Positions 38,910-48,739 of a stretch of DNA of 64,000 nucleotides are shown here, in pieces. Position 1 is the stretch's first letter, and each line of letters opens with the position of its first letter. Under the pieces are notes generated by a model, which saw only the letters and a list, made by a program, of their open reading frames with translations, was not told where the DNA came from and searched no databases. Location: positions 21,170,775 to 21,234,774 of the forward strand of contig OZ029915.1 of the NCBI GenBank assembly GCA_964023275.1, read 5' to 3'. This stretch comes from Norana najaformis (taxonomy: Eukaryota > Annelida > Clitellata > Crassiclitellata > Hormogastridae). The position numbers and the translations under genes are program-made.

Positions 38910-38943
38910 ATGCAGTTTGAATACAAAGCAACCCGTTCCTTGG
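38910..38943 (+). CDS. Candidate alternative first coding exon of the ATG8 gene
   Basis: An ATG opens 34 bases encoding MQFEYKATRSL plus one base, followed by a near-consensus donor (GGTAAGT). This is the length and phase of the established first exon at 41521-41554, which encodes MQFKFKEDNSF. About 24 of 34 bases agree between the two, and both N-termini fit the ATG8 first helix; this one is closer in flavour to GABARAP. Spliced to 43061 it continues in frame as ...SLEKRKAE. I found no separate copies of the other ATG8 exons between 38.95 and 41.5 kb, so an alternative first exon is preferred over a full tandem duplicate. A leftover from a partial duplication remains possible. Confidence 0.7.
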
Positions 38944-38999
38944 GTAAGTTGCGTTTATGTATGTATTTTCTAGACACTTAGTGTATAGCGCCTTTCAGG

Positions 39000-39150
39000 T
39001 AATCGTAATCGTAAACTCGAGATTTCTACAGCACCCAATGAAAAAGTAAATCGCGGAAACCAGCTTATTCACAGGCAAAATAAAATCGATAGGCAAGGAG
39101 GGTTCGGTTGCAGGTCAAGATCCAAGAGTCAGGAAGGCAGCCAGTTCAGT
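39000..39150 (-). mobile_element. LINE 3' end, GATTAC-tail family (copy 3)
   Basis: The reverse complement again gives TTGGATCTTGACCTGCAACC, GCCTATCGATTTTATTTTG, GAATAAGCTGG, GGTGCTGTAGAAATCTCGAG and a TTACGATTACGATT tail. It lies in opposite orientation to copy 4 at 41.1-41.3 kb, between the two candidate ATG8 first exons. Confidence 0.75.
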
Positions 39151-39164
39151 TACCTCTCAAAAGC

Positions 39165-39545
39165 GCTGCCGGGGCCAATCTAAATGATTTTAAAGTCATT
39201 AAGAACAAAAAGTTGATCAATAAGTGAACAGTGCTCAGATAACTAGAAGAGTCAACACTGGCTAGCTCCAGTAGAGCCCAACCGACGGATTCTTATTCAT
39301 AGCTGATAGTAGACATTGTGTTCAGAGTTCCAGGACTACGAGCATCGAAGAAAAGGGGCGACGACAGGCGACAAGGCTCGCAACACACGAAACCAACTCC
39401 AATGCTCAGTCACTGGCAGATGGCGGAAGACATGTCTGGACAGATGCCTGGACATTCCTGAGCTACTAGGTTTACGGAGAACGACATTCTCAGTAGCCGG
39501 CCAATTGATCGTAGAGCGTCTCCGCTTTAGAACGGTCAGCATGAA
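39165..39545. repeat. Interspersed repeat shared with 56430-56770 (copy 1)
   Basis: The ordered words TAAAGTCATTAAGAAC, GTGCTCAGATAACTA, TAGACATTGTGTTC, CCAGGACTACGAG and GACGACAGGCGA are all repeated, with small changes, at 56430-56640. No coding motif was recognised. Orientation and class are unknown. Confidence 0.6.
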
Positions 39546-39549
39546 TTCA

Positions 39550-40590
39550 AAAACTCTTTTGGCTTTTTAAACCGGAGTTTGGTACTGTCCAGATAGTAAC
39601 CTGAAACCCCTCAGGGCGGACGAGTCCATTGCCAGCGTATGAGACCGATAACAAACGTACGAACACTGTCCAAAACACCCAAGTCCGACGGCGAAAAAGA
39701 TAAATAACTCCAAGAACGCTGATTAAGTCACCTTAGAACTTCGAATGTACAAATTATCCAGCAAAACCCACATGTGACCAGCTAACTGATTAAAAGCAAC
39801 ACGCTAGAGAAACATACGGCCATCTTGGCCACTTGCGCCAAGATGCCCGAACGTTAATTAACAATTTTAATTAACATGCGGCCATATCTCATTGTCATTT
39901 AATAATACATGTGAGGGAACTAATTTTAAGAACTCCAAAGATTTTATCCGGTACTGATGTTTTACTTTATTGTTTGTCCTGCCACGATAATTAAGTTCAA
40001 GAGGGATCATGTAGCTTCTCACAAATTTCAAGTAGGCTTATATCGCAAGACACAGTGTTCACGGTAAGCGTTGTAAACTGATTTCAAATAAGAACCACGG
40101 ATTACAGCTGTCCGATGGTATATCATAGGCCTAGCCGTGAGCTATGGTAGAAGTATAGGCCTACTGAGCCACGGACTGTATATACTAGGCCTAATGTTCT
40201 CGTTGGCAGAATTTAAAAAAACACTTGCTTAAAGTTTACTCACTTGGTACGCGCAGTTTATATACTTGCTAAATTGCATAATTATGTAAACTGTGTAAAT
40301 GTACATGGTTTTCTATAGCGAACGTGTGGCCTCGAGCCTGCTCATTTTTGCAATGATTTTATCAGGTGAGATCCTTAACCACCGCTGCCTGTTTGAATGA
40401 GCGCCACTCCTTTTAAGGTCCCCGTGCATGGACGGTGCTAGCCCGAGATTTGAAATTATTTTAGATTCAAATCTCCGAAGTAATGAAACAGGATGAAAAG
40501 CTTCAGAATCTGTTAACGGGCAGGTGAATAAACAATGCTCACAGAAATCTGACAATCTTTACACTGGGAAAAAGGCAGCCAAGGAAGGAC
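39550..40590. other. ATG8 5' region/intron, nothing recognised
   Basis: No exon or named repeat was identified. Several copies of the word TAGGCCTA occur at 40125-40195, a word common across the whole window. Confidence 0.4.
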
Positions 40591-40599
40591 ATCATGACC

Positions 40600-41312
40600 A
40601 TTGATCACATTTTAATTTTATCATTTATTGTGCATTTCAAGCCATACAGGATGGTCTTGCTCGTGCTGTCACCAAAACCCCCAAACACCATCACAATCAT
40701 AACTCCTGTTCTTAAATCACTACATTGGCTTAAAATATCTGAACGAATTGAGTACCAAGTCCTATCACTTACCAGCAACACACTTCAATCTTCCCAACCA
40801 TCCTATCGCGGTCATTTATTTACGATGCAACCGCTTCGCTCAACCCGCTCCTCTTCTGCCCTAACACTAAGTTTCTCCGCCCTCCCGTCACCTCATCCTT
40901 AAAATTTGGCAATCGTTTCATAGCCATAGCTGCCTAACCACTCTGGAATAAGCTCCCCCAGAACTGCGACAGTTTTCTGACCCATCATACAAACTCATCG
41001 ATGATCCACCGCTTGCAATTTCTGCTTCGGCCTTTCTCTCAAAACTGAAAACATTCCTCTTTCACAGATCCTATCCTGTCACCCCTTCTTCCTCTTGTCT
41101 CTCTCTCCTCTCCAACCACAAACACCACCCCCCCCCCCCCATAGCTGCCACGCTGTCTCTCTGCCTGACTTTTGGATCTTGACCTGGAACCGAACCTTTT
41201 TTGCCTATCGATTTTGTTTTGACTGAGCGCCTGTGAATAAGCTGGTCCCCGCGGCGCGGCTTTCGTTGGGCGCTGTAGAAATCTCGTGATTACGATTACG
41301 ATTTCAATCTTT
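40600..41312 (+). mobile_element. LINE, post-RT region and 3' end (GATTAC-tail copy 4)
   Basis: Reading frames from about 40650 give TPVLKSLHWLKISERIEYQV, then SSLKFGNRFIAIAA and LWNKLPQ: the post-RT part of a CR1/L2-type ORF2, with a few stops. The 3' end (41070-41312) is the reference for the tail family: CTTCTTCCTCTTG, a run of a dozen C at about 41128-41140, CATAGCTGCCACGCTGTCTC, CCTATCGATTTTGTTTTGA, GGGCGCTGTAGAAATCTCGT and GATTACGATTACGATT. It lies in sense orientation, about 200 bases upstream of the ATG8 exon at 41521. Confidence 0.85.
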
Positions 41313-41520
41313 AGATAACGCTTATTACGTCAAAACATAGATGGCACTAATTAGCAAGGCGATACCATTCAGAAGGATGCTCTACCCGACTGTATAATCA
41401 GTCATCTGTCATACGGGTCTTTCTTGCGAGTAACTCATGGGTAAACCCAGCGAGCAAAACAAGCGAAGTTCTAAACAAAACACTGCAAAAGAAGAAGGGG
41501 ACGTAGAAAAACGACGCAAA

Positions 41521-44500
41521 ATGCAGTTTAAATTCAAAGAAGATAATTCGTTCGGTAACGTTTAGTTTTTTAAAGTAGGATTTTGTTATGTTGAGGTGGT
41601 TTTTGTAAGCTGCTTCGATCGCATGAAAAGAATTTTAGTTCGATGAGACGCAGTTTGTCGTCTAACTTAAGACTTATTAAGTCTGATGTATGATTTATTT
41701 AATTCAACCCTAACACTTTGCCCTTCAAGAATGTAGATCAGTGGAATAAAGTAATGCGAGAAAGCAGTTTGATGAATGTTACGATATCAGAACAAAGGGC
41801 ATATGACTTAAATAGGCCAACGTGTAATTTCTTCCTCGATATACGCGTAATTTGTCTTAATTCAATTCAGTTCAATTCAATTCAATGTTCATTTATTGAA
41901 ACCGTTCAAACAAACAAATAACAGTTATTGAAACCGTTCAAGCAAACAAACAGACAGAGCTGTTCTTATGAACAGCATACAAAATCTCCATGGGCATCAA
42001 AAGGCAGGTCCGAAAGGACAAAAAATTTAAAAATATTAAAAGTAGGTTTGGCAATTTTGAAAAGGTAAATACCTATCATGTGTTTGATAATTGTTTACAA
42101 AATCTGTTTATTATTAAATGTTACCTTTCAAACTATAATTTTGTGCTATTTTAAGAATGTGAAGGAAAAAAACTTCTTAAGAAAACCAGAGGGTGGCTGT
42201 CTTAAGAAGTGTCAGTTTTTAAAGTTATGTCCTAAAGGCTGTCATTATTAGGAAGAATTCCGCATTGGCCTGCATGGAGTTAATAATGCATGCACAATAC
42301 GGTCACCCCAGACTTGGAAGAATAGAGGACTGTGAGTTCCGCATGGTGATTCTTGCAAGTGAGTAAGTGATCAGTGAGTAACAAACATGATAAGACATGT
42401 TTGTAAAGAAAAAACTTATTACATATAAGAAATTACTCAGTTAGGTAAGTTTCGGATATACGTGTAAGAATGTTTGAGAAAATGTTTTCATGATGAAGCG
42501 CTTCACCAGACAAATTTCTGCAGGTATGTTGGAAATAAATCACGACTTGTGCAACATTGTCAGTTTTCTTTGCATCCTTATGCATCCACATGCTCTCAAC
42601 ATTTCATGTGTGCACTAATTGTTTTGCGGATCTATGAAATTCATGCACAACCACATAATGCATAAAAATAGTGTTTCAAAGTTTTCCAGATCGGAACCAC
42701 CTCACCTTTCTTTGTTTTTAATGAGTTCCTGGAAAGAAGTGTTATAATAGAACGGCACTGTAACAGAACAGATGCATGAGGATGCAAAGGAAACTGACAC
42801 TGTTGGACAAGTCATGATTTGTTTCTAACATATCTTTATGCGCAGTAATCTGCGTGTGGGTCAAAGTGGAATTTTATCCATTTTTTATTATAATAACTTG
42901 CATCCTAAAAATAAATGACTCACACGGTGTGGGTGATCGTTTGAACAGAAAAACAGCTGTGCAGCATATTTTGTTCCCTGTTGGTAGAGGAGCAAGCCAT
43001 GAAAAACTCGTGCTAACTGTCTGATTTTGTTGATAACGATGGAATGATGTTTGTTCACAGAAAAGCGGAAGGCGGAAGCCGCAAACATAAGATCTCAGCA
43101 TCCAGATCGTATTCCAGTAAGGGTTATTACTAATCCAATTAATCATTTACCATGTAAACTTATGTTTTCTTGAGGTTAAGCAAATCTGATCCTATATGAT
43201 GCAATTCCTAAGGTAAAGATATTCTACAATGATATAATCCACAAGGTCAGGTTGTCTGTAAATGATGCAGTCCAACAGATAAAGAGTGTTTCCGAATCAT
43301 CCCAACCATAAGAAGATATTATCCATAAATGATGTTGTTCAAAAGGTAATGATGTTCCAAAATCGTACAATCCATAAGAAGAGATTATCCATAAGTGATG
43401 CAGTTCAGAAGTTCAGGATGTCTGTGTATGATACAGTTCAATAGACAAGATTGAAGACAGTTTCCAAGCAATGCATTGTACTAAGTAAACAGGGTGTCCA
43501 TAAATGATAAACCCATTAAGAAATGCTGTATTGATGTTCCTGCACTTCTAAGCAATGTCTTGGTTGAGTTGATCTCATTCTCTAGACAAAAACTCATTGT
43601 TGCATTTATTGCAGAAACCTCCAGTCTGTGATGTTTGTACATAATTGTGTTCACTGATGTTTGTCTTACATGTTAGTATCATCTTGTCCTGAACTCATCA
43701 GTGGCATTTTGACATTTTCCTAATGCATTTGCGTTACCCCTGTACATTCAGATTTCAAATCCTATTCTGTGAAATTAACAATTCGTTGTCAAGCTATGTA
43801 TCCCTTAAGGAGGAGTTGTGCTTCAACCAAGAGAACCTTCAACTCCGGATCACACCACTAAGGATTAATGGTGATAGAGACACTTAGTAAGTGAGCAGAA
43901 TGTATTTTACCTTACATACTGATAGGTTCCTGTTACATTTAAGTAGGACTATCAAAGAGACTGCCAGACCATCACGTTTCACTCATTCGTTGATAGAAAC
44001 ACAATTCACCAAATCTTTTTGCACTGTTCTTGAGAGGACATTAGTTTTTGCTTTCACAGCATGATATAAGAAAAACTTCAAGCCATGTTCGACCAGTTAA
44101 GATGTTAATACCAGCACTTGCTATTTGTCAGGTGATCATTGAGAAGGCTCCTGATTCCCATATTGGAAACTTGGACAAGAACAAGTTCTTGGTACCACAA
44201 GATATCACCATTTCCCAGCTGATGTATATAATACGAAAGAGAATCAAGCTCGGGGAAGACAAAGCTCTTTTCATTTCCGTGAATCAGTTTGTTCCGTCAA
44301 CAAGGTAGGAAGCACAGCAAAGCCTATTTAGCATTTTTAAAATCATAAGTGTTTTCCTGCTAACTTCCTATTTTATGATGTAATTAAATACAGTGTGTTG
44401 TAATGTAATCACAGGCAGAACTCTTCAGCATCACTGTAATAAAGCGTAAAGTTGGAATTAAGTGTTGCTTTTGGTAAAATCAGTAGGTGTACCAGAAGAA

Positions 44501-47500
44501 ATTAAACTATTTCTGTGGTGTTTCAAGCAGTAGAAACTCATTCTGACCATGCCTTGTGAAAGATCTTCAGCATTAGCCTGTCAGAAATGGGCATCTTTAG
44601 ACCAGTTGAAATCGATGCATGGTTGTGTGTTCTCTGCATGTAAGTGGTGTGATGAATTACACTGGCCAACACATAATTTGTTGCCTCAAATGTTAGAACT
44701 GTTTCTGGGTATATTTGACCTGCTGATTCCAGAAAAGGCCCCAGTTTTCTCCCAGCAGGTCTAGTTTTCGAGATATAGAACATTATGCCATATACCAGTC
44801 CTTGCCTCTGCTCGCCCATAAAACGTAAGGCTATAGCTATAATTATGTAGTGCTCAATTTATTATGTGATACACTAAATAAACATAATAATACAAATACT
44901 TAAAAGAAAATGGTAGTACCTGAAACTGTACTTATATGATACCAAACAGAACAAGTTTGTTATAAAAATTTCAAGTCGTTCGACACCGAAGAAGCTCCTT
45001 TTGTACGATTTCCGAGTGTGGCATCTGCCGGAACAATCGCGCATAATATTCCAGCAATAGTCTGCCATCATGTGTGCATCCCATCTTCCTTGATATCGAT
45101 TTTCCATTGTTTTGATGTCTTGGTGAAATCTTTCACCTTGCTCTTCGCTGAAGTCACCAAGATTCTGTGGAAAGCGATCTAAGTGACTGTGGAGATAATG
45201 GACTTTAATGCTCATGTTGCAGCCAAGCTTGTTGAAATGAAGAAGCATATCCTCTACTAGTTGTGCATGATTGTCTGCCTTCTTGTTGCCAAGAAAATTT
45301 TTAGTTACAAGAACAAAGGAAGACCAGGCACAAGATTCAATTTCATTCATTGATGGTATGAAAAGTGGGTCATTCATAAGTTGCCTGATCTGTGGACCAT
45401 CGAAGATTCCAGCCTTCAATTTTTCCATTGTAATTCCTGGTAACTTGTGTACTATGTATTCGAAGCATGAACCTTCTTTATTCAAAGCCCTGACAAATTG
45501 TTTCATCAGGCCTAGCTTTATATGTAGTGGTGGCATTATGATCCTATCTCGTGCCACCAAAGATTCCTTGATTACATTTTGAGCTCCAACCACCATGTCT
45601 TTCCTCGAAGGCCAATCTTTTCTTGTCCAATGTTCATGCTTGGCTCTACTGTCCCAAAGACACAAAAAGCAGGGATACTTTGTGTAGCCACTTTGTTGAC
45701 CAAGGAGGAAATTTACCATCTTCAAGTCTACACAAATTACCCATTGATGTTCTTTGTATTTTATCTTTTCCAGTACTAAAGAGATGGCATTGTACTCTTC
45801 TTTCATCCTGGTGGAGTGACCGATTGGAATAGAACCAAATTTGTTGCCGTTATTTAAAAGCACACATTTCAGACTACGTTTTGAACTGTCGATAAAAAGA
45901 CGCCACTCATCTGGGCTGTAATCCGACAGACCAATTTTCTTCAATAAGTTGCTGATGTCATTACAGAATACTAGGTTGTTGTCTTCGGTAAAGAATGGCA
46001 GCAAATCCTTTTCTCTGTTTCTATAAATTGTAATTTTCGTTCCAGGCTGAAGTGCATTCTTTTCCTTTAGTCTGGACGCAAGCAATTCAGAGGACTCTTT
46101 GGAAAGATTTAAGTCCCTGATCAGATCACTCAACTCTTTTTTGGTCAAAACGTTCACTGTGTGAAGTTGATTGGAAATCACTGTCACTGCCCCCATTTTC
46201 TTCACTTTCGTCATCTTGTCCGATATTGGACATGCAAGTCTCATCGTCTGAGAGCTGAGGTAGTTCGCGAAAAGGTGGAACTGGTACAATATCCGAATGC
46301 GGAACAGGTCTCCTGGCTGAAGGTATATCAGGGTAAGACAACTTGTGACGATTATTTCGATTGATGCCTATGATATTAACCATACAAAAGTAACAGTCGT
46401 CGAAGTGGTTTATCTGTTCCCTCCAAACCATCGGTACACCAAATTTCAGGCAGCTTCTCTTTCCAATTGTCCAGTGGCGCAATTGTTCAATACAAGTTTT
46501 GCATACTGTATGAGGAGCCCATTGCTTATCTTGATCTCCAAGTTTGACACCAAAATAACCTACATATGCTCTTTTTACAAACTCAGAAATCGGTTTCCTG
46601 TTTGCTTTTAGTGTGTATTCCCCACAAATGTAGCAGAATATGTCTGGATGGTTAATGCAGCTTCGTCTGGAAGTAGCCATAACCTTAAGGATGTTCGCAT
46701 CTGAGGAATTAAATGACTAACCTAAAAAATAGTAAGAACATGTAGTTATTTAATGCTCACATTCACAGATTGTTCTTGCGACCAACTCTTAATATGCCCT
46801 AAGACGACTGCGGCTGCTCTAGCTTTCAGGAGGCGGTTTATATAGGCTATAAATGCTGACTTCAGCATAATCTATTTACATAGTTCGAAACCATGAAACG
46901 CTGTATAAGCACAAATAAATTCTAAATGAGGCCATGAATTTAGTGCTGAGTAAGCTGTAGGCTACGGAATAGTTATTTCGTTGAATCAGCAATATCTCAG
47001 CACGCGGCAAGATATGCTGATTTTACATTATAAGGATGTAGGCATTATATGAATCAGCAAGAATTATAATTAGCCATAAATAAAGCTTATTATGACATTT
47101 TAGTTTGCCAAAGACATCGTTTAAAGAGTGGACTGGGTTTTCTTTACAAAATCGACGATATCTCAGAAACTAGACCTGATGCACTCAATCCAATGACATT
47201 TTCTGAATCAGCGCCCAAAATTACCCCAAGAACAGGTCTAAAACCGAAGGCAACAAGAAAAAAAAATTTTTCTGTTGGCCAGTGTTATCCATGAGGGATT
47301 ACATGTTTCACTTCTTTTTCTTCAAAAATGCTGACCATTGACGTGGTTCAATGTATGTTAGGTATGTATGGGAGCAAAGTTTTGATTGAAACAAATGCAG
47401 AGCTGGGTTGTGATTGAAACAGATACAATGCTGCTTTTCTAATCCACTTGTGCCTGTTGTGGTACCCCATTATCTAAGATATTTAATGTTATTTGTATGA

Positions 47501-48544
47501 ATTCTATAGGTTAGCCTAAAAATGTAGGTCTTTCTACCCTTTTGAATGGTGTTTTAAAATATTTCTTTTATTGAGAATTTATCATTTGTTTCATCTTAAT
47601 ACTTGTAAATATCTGCTGTCATCGGTTTAAGGTGCACAGTTAGACTGTCAAATTGATTAACTTCTGACCAAAGCATATGACTGCAATGTCATATGACAGT
47701 ACATGTTTATGTCTCGACCATATGGCTTGTAAACATCGGACTTAACCTTTAATCTTGTCAACTATCATGGCCAGGTCATGGCCAGTCTAAGTTGGTGTTG
47801 ATTAATATTGTTACTGTGCACAGCCTGACCAGCCTTTAGTCCACATCCATGGTCTGCTTGTCTGTTTGCTCTTGCATACTGTAAAGGTTGTTAGGTATTG
47901 GCACAGAGAACACAGATTTACTTTTAGTGATTTAATTTAGTTTTATTTGCACTTTTAGTTTTACACTAGCAACAACTATCTGTATGAAATGCAATTCTGT
48001 TAAACCCTGTTTTCAGTTATCAGTTTTGCTATAGGTGAAGCAAGTGCTGATGTCCTAGATTTATTTGATTATTAGTGTTGCCATCGTTTACATCTGTGTT
48101 GACATTTTACTCTGGACCTGATTTATCCTGATTTATCTTGCCACTTATTCTGAAATTACTTTTTTCTGCATATCGCTGCTTTTTAAATAAACATTTCTCG
48201 TTTATCCTCGAAGAAGGCTATGTCATACAAATAGCAGTGGTGATATTCTTATGCAAAAATAATAATATATGATATAAATTTGGGTTGAACCTTATTTTGG
48301 GGCCATTCATGGTAACAACAAGCCAAAATAAAAATCTTACATATTGTATAAAAAAGGTATTAGTATGCATTGTAAGTAAAATGAAATTAAATCAGTTGAC
48401 TTTTGTAAATTGTTGCTAGATATTTGAACTAAAATTTAGTTTTCTTTTTTCAGTATCACCGTTGGGGAGGTGTTTGATCAATACCGAGATGAAGATGGAT
48501 TCTTGTACATCAATTTCCGTGGGGAAAATACGTTTGGACACTAA
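41521..48544 (+). CDS. GABARAPL2: ATG8-family ubiquitin-like protein, GATE-16/GABARAPL2 type
   Basis: Four coding exons join cleanly: 41521-41554, 43061-43116, 44132-44304 and 48454-48544 (354 bases, 117 residues, the family's usual length). ATG8 proteins are conjugated to phosphatidylethanolamine through a C-terminal glycine and drive autophagosome growth, cargo capture and membrane traffic. The protein opens MQFKFKEDNSFEKRK, has HPDRIPVIIEKAPDSHIG, NKFLVPQDITISQLM, IIRKRIKL, then DEDGFLY and ENTFGH; Gly116 is followed by one residue for ATG4 to remove, as in GATE-16. FKED, DEDGFLY and ENTFG favour the GATE-16 subgroup over GABARAP or LC3. Donors are GTAACG, GTAAGG and GTAGGA; acceptors are CAG before 43061, 44132 and 48454, with matching phases. 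An alternative first exon may lie at 38910. The last intron carries a DNA transposon. Confidence 0.93.
42470..42885. repeat. Inverted-repeat (foldback) element in ATG8 intron 1
   Basis: Positions 42525-42586 and the reverse complement of 42771-42832 match at 55 of 62 bases without a gap, separated by 184 bases. Weaker matching continues outward on both sides. This is the shape of a MITE or foldback element, and transcribed RNA could form a long hairpin. I see no coding capacity and did not identify a target-site duplication. Confidence 0.8.
43185..43470. repeat. Degenerate ~66-bp tandem repeat in ATG8 intron 2
   Basis: Words such as TGATGCAGTTCA, ATCCATAAGAAGA, GATTATCCATAA and GGATGTCTGT recur at about 66-bp spacing, giving roughly four decayed units between exons 2 and 3. 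Confidence 0.6.
44660..47284 (-). mobile_element. CACTA/EnSpm-like (CMC) DNA transposon, nearly full length
   Basis: The element begins CACTGGCCAACA (44660-44671) and ends TGTTGGCCAGTG (47273-47284), a perfect 12-bp terminal inverted repeat. TTA lies directly outside both ends (44657-44659 and 47285-47287) as a candidate 3-bp target-site duplication. Imperfect inverted similarity continues inward about 130 bp on each side: TTGTTGCCT, CTGTT-CT-GGGTA, GCTGATTC-AGAAAA, CAGGTCTAGTTT and GAGATAT appear in the same order. CACTR termini with a 3-bp duplication are hallmarks of the CACTA/EnSpm branch. The 2.6-kb body encodes one transposase-like protein on the minus strand. It sits antisense in the last intron of the ATG8 gene. 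Confidence 0.85.
44874..46680 (-). pseudogene. Transposase-like protein of the CACTA-like element, one frame break
   Basis: Two overlapping frames make one protein of about 600 residues. The N-terminal part (46680-46126) has zinc-ligand pairs CYIC, CKTC and CYFC plus the family signature WAPHTVCKTC. The C-terminal part (within 46289-44874) carries FIDSSKRSLKCVLL, WVICVDLKMVNFLLGQQ, a CFLC pair with nearby His, PPLHIKLGLMKQF, and SEEQGERFHQD. I read D134, D188 and a Glu in SEEQGE (numbered from 46289) as a probable RNase-H-fold DDE triad, with CxxC after the second Asp as described for CMC transposases; this is inference. I recall the family as widespread 'uncharacterised protein' entries in invertebrates. 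The frames would fuse if the six-A run at 46137-46142 had one base fewer. The last ~40 residues, from about 44990, look unlike the family and may be read-through. Confidence 0.82.
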
Positions 48545-48591
48545 AGCAAAAGGAACCATTATTCGTCCAGACTTTCTGATGCATGTAGCTT

Positions 48592-48597
48592 AATAAA
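48592..48597 (+). terminator. AATAAA poly(A) signal of the ATG8 gene
   Basis: A canonical AATAAA lies 48 bases after the ATG8 stop codon, giving a very short 3' UTR if used. Confidence 0.7.
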
Positions 48598-48739
48598 GTA
48601 TATATAGTAGACACTTGTTACTGTGCTGCACAGCACAGGTTTTGCAATTTTTGGCAACAAAATCCAAAATTAATATAATGCTTAAATTTTTGATTAATGA
48701 CATCTTTAAACCTTTTTAGAATTTTTGATTGCACAATTA

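Noticed and set aside
38944..41520. A complete second ATG8 gene in tandem
   Set aside because: Only the first-exon-like sequence at 38910-38943 was found; no copies of exons 2-4 are visible before 41521.
42874..43146. 90-residue minus-strand frame over ATG8 exon 2
   Set aside because: It overlaps the real exon 43061-43116 antisense and has no motif of its own.
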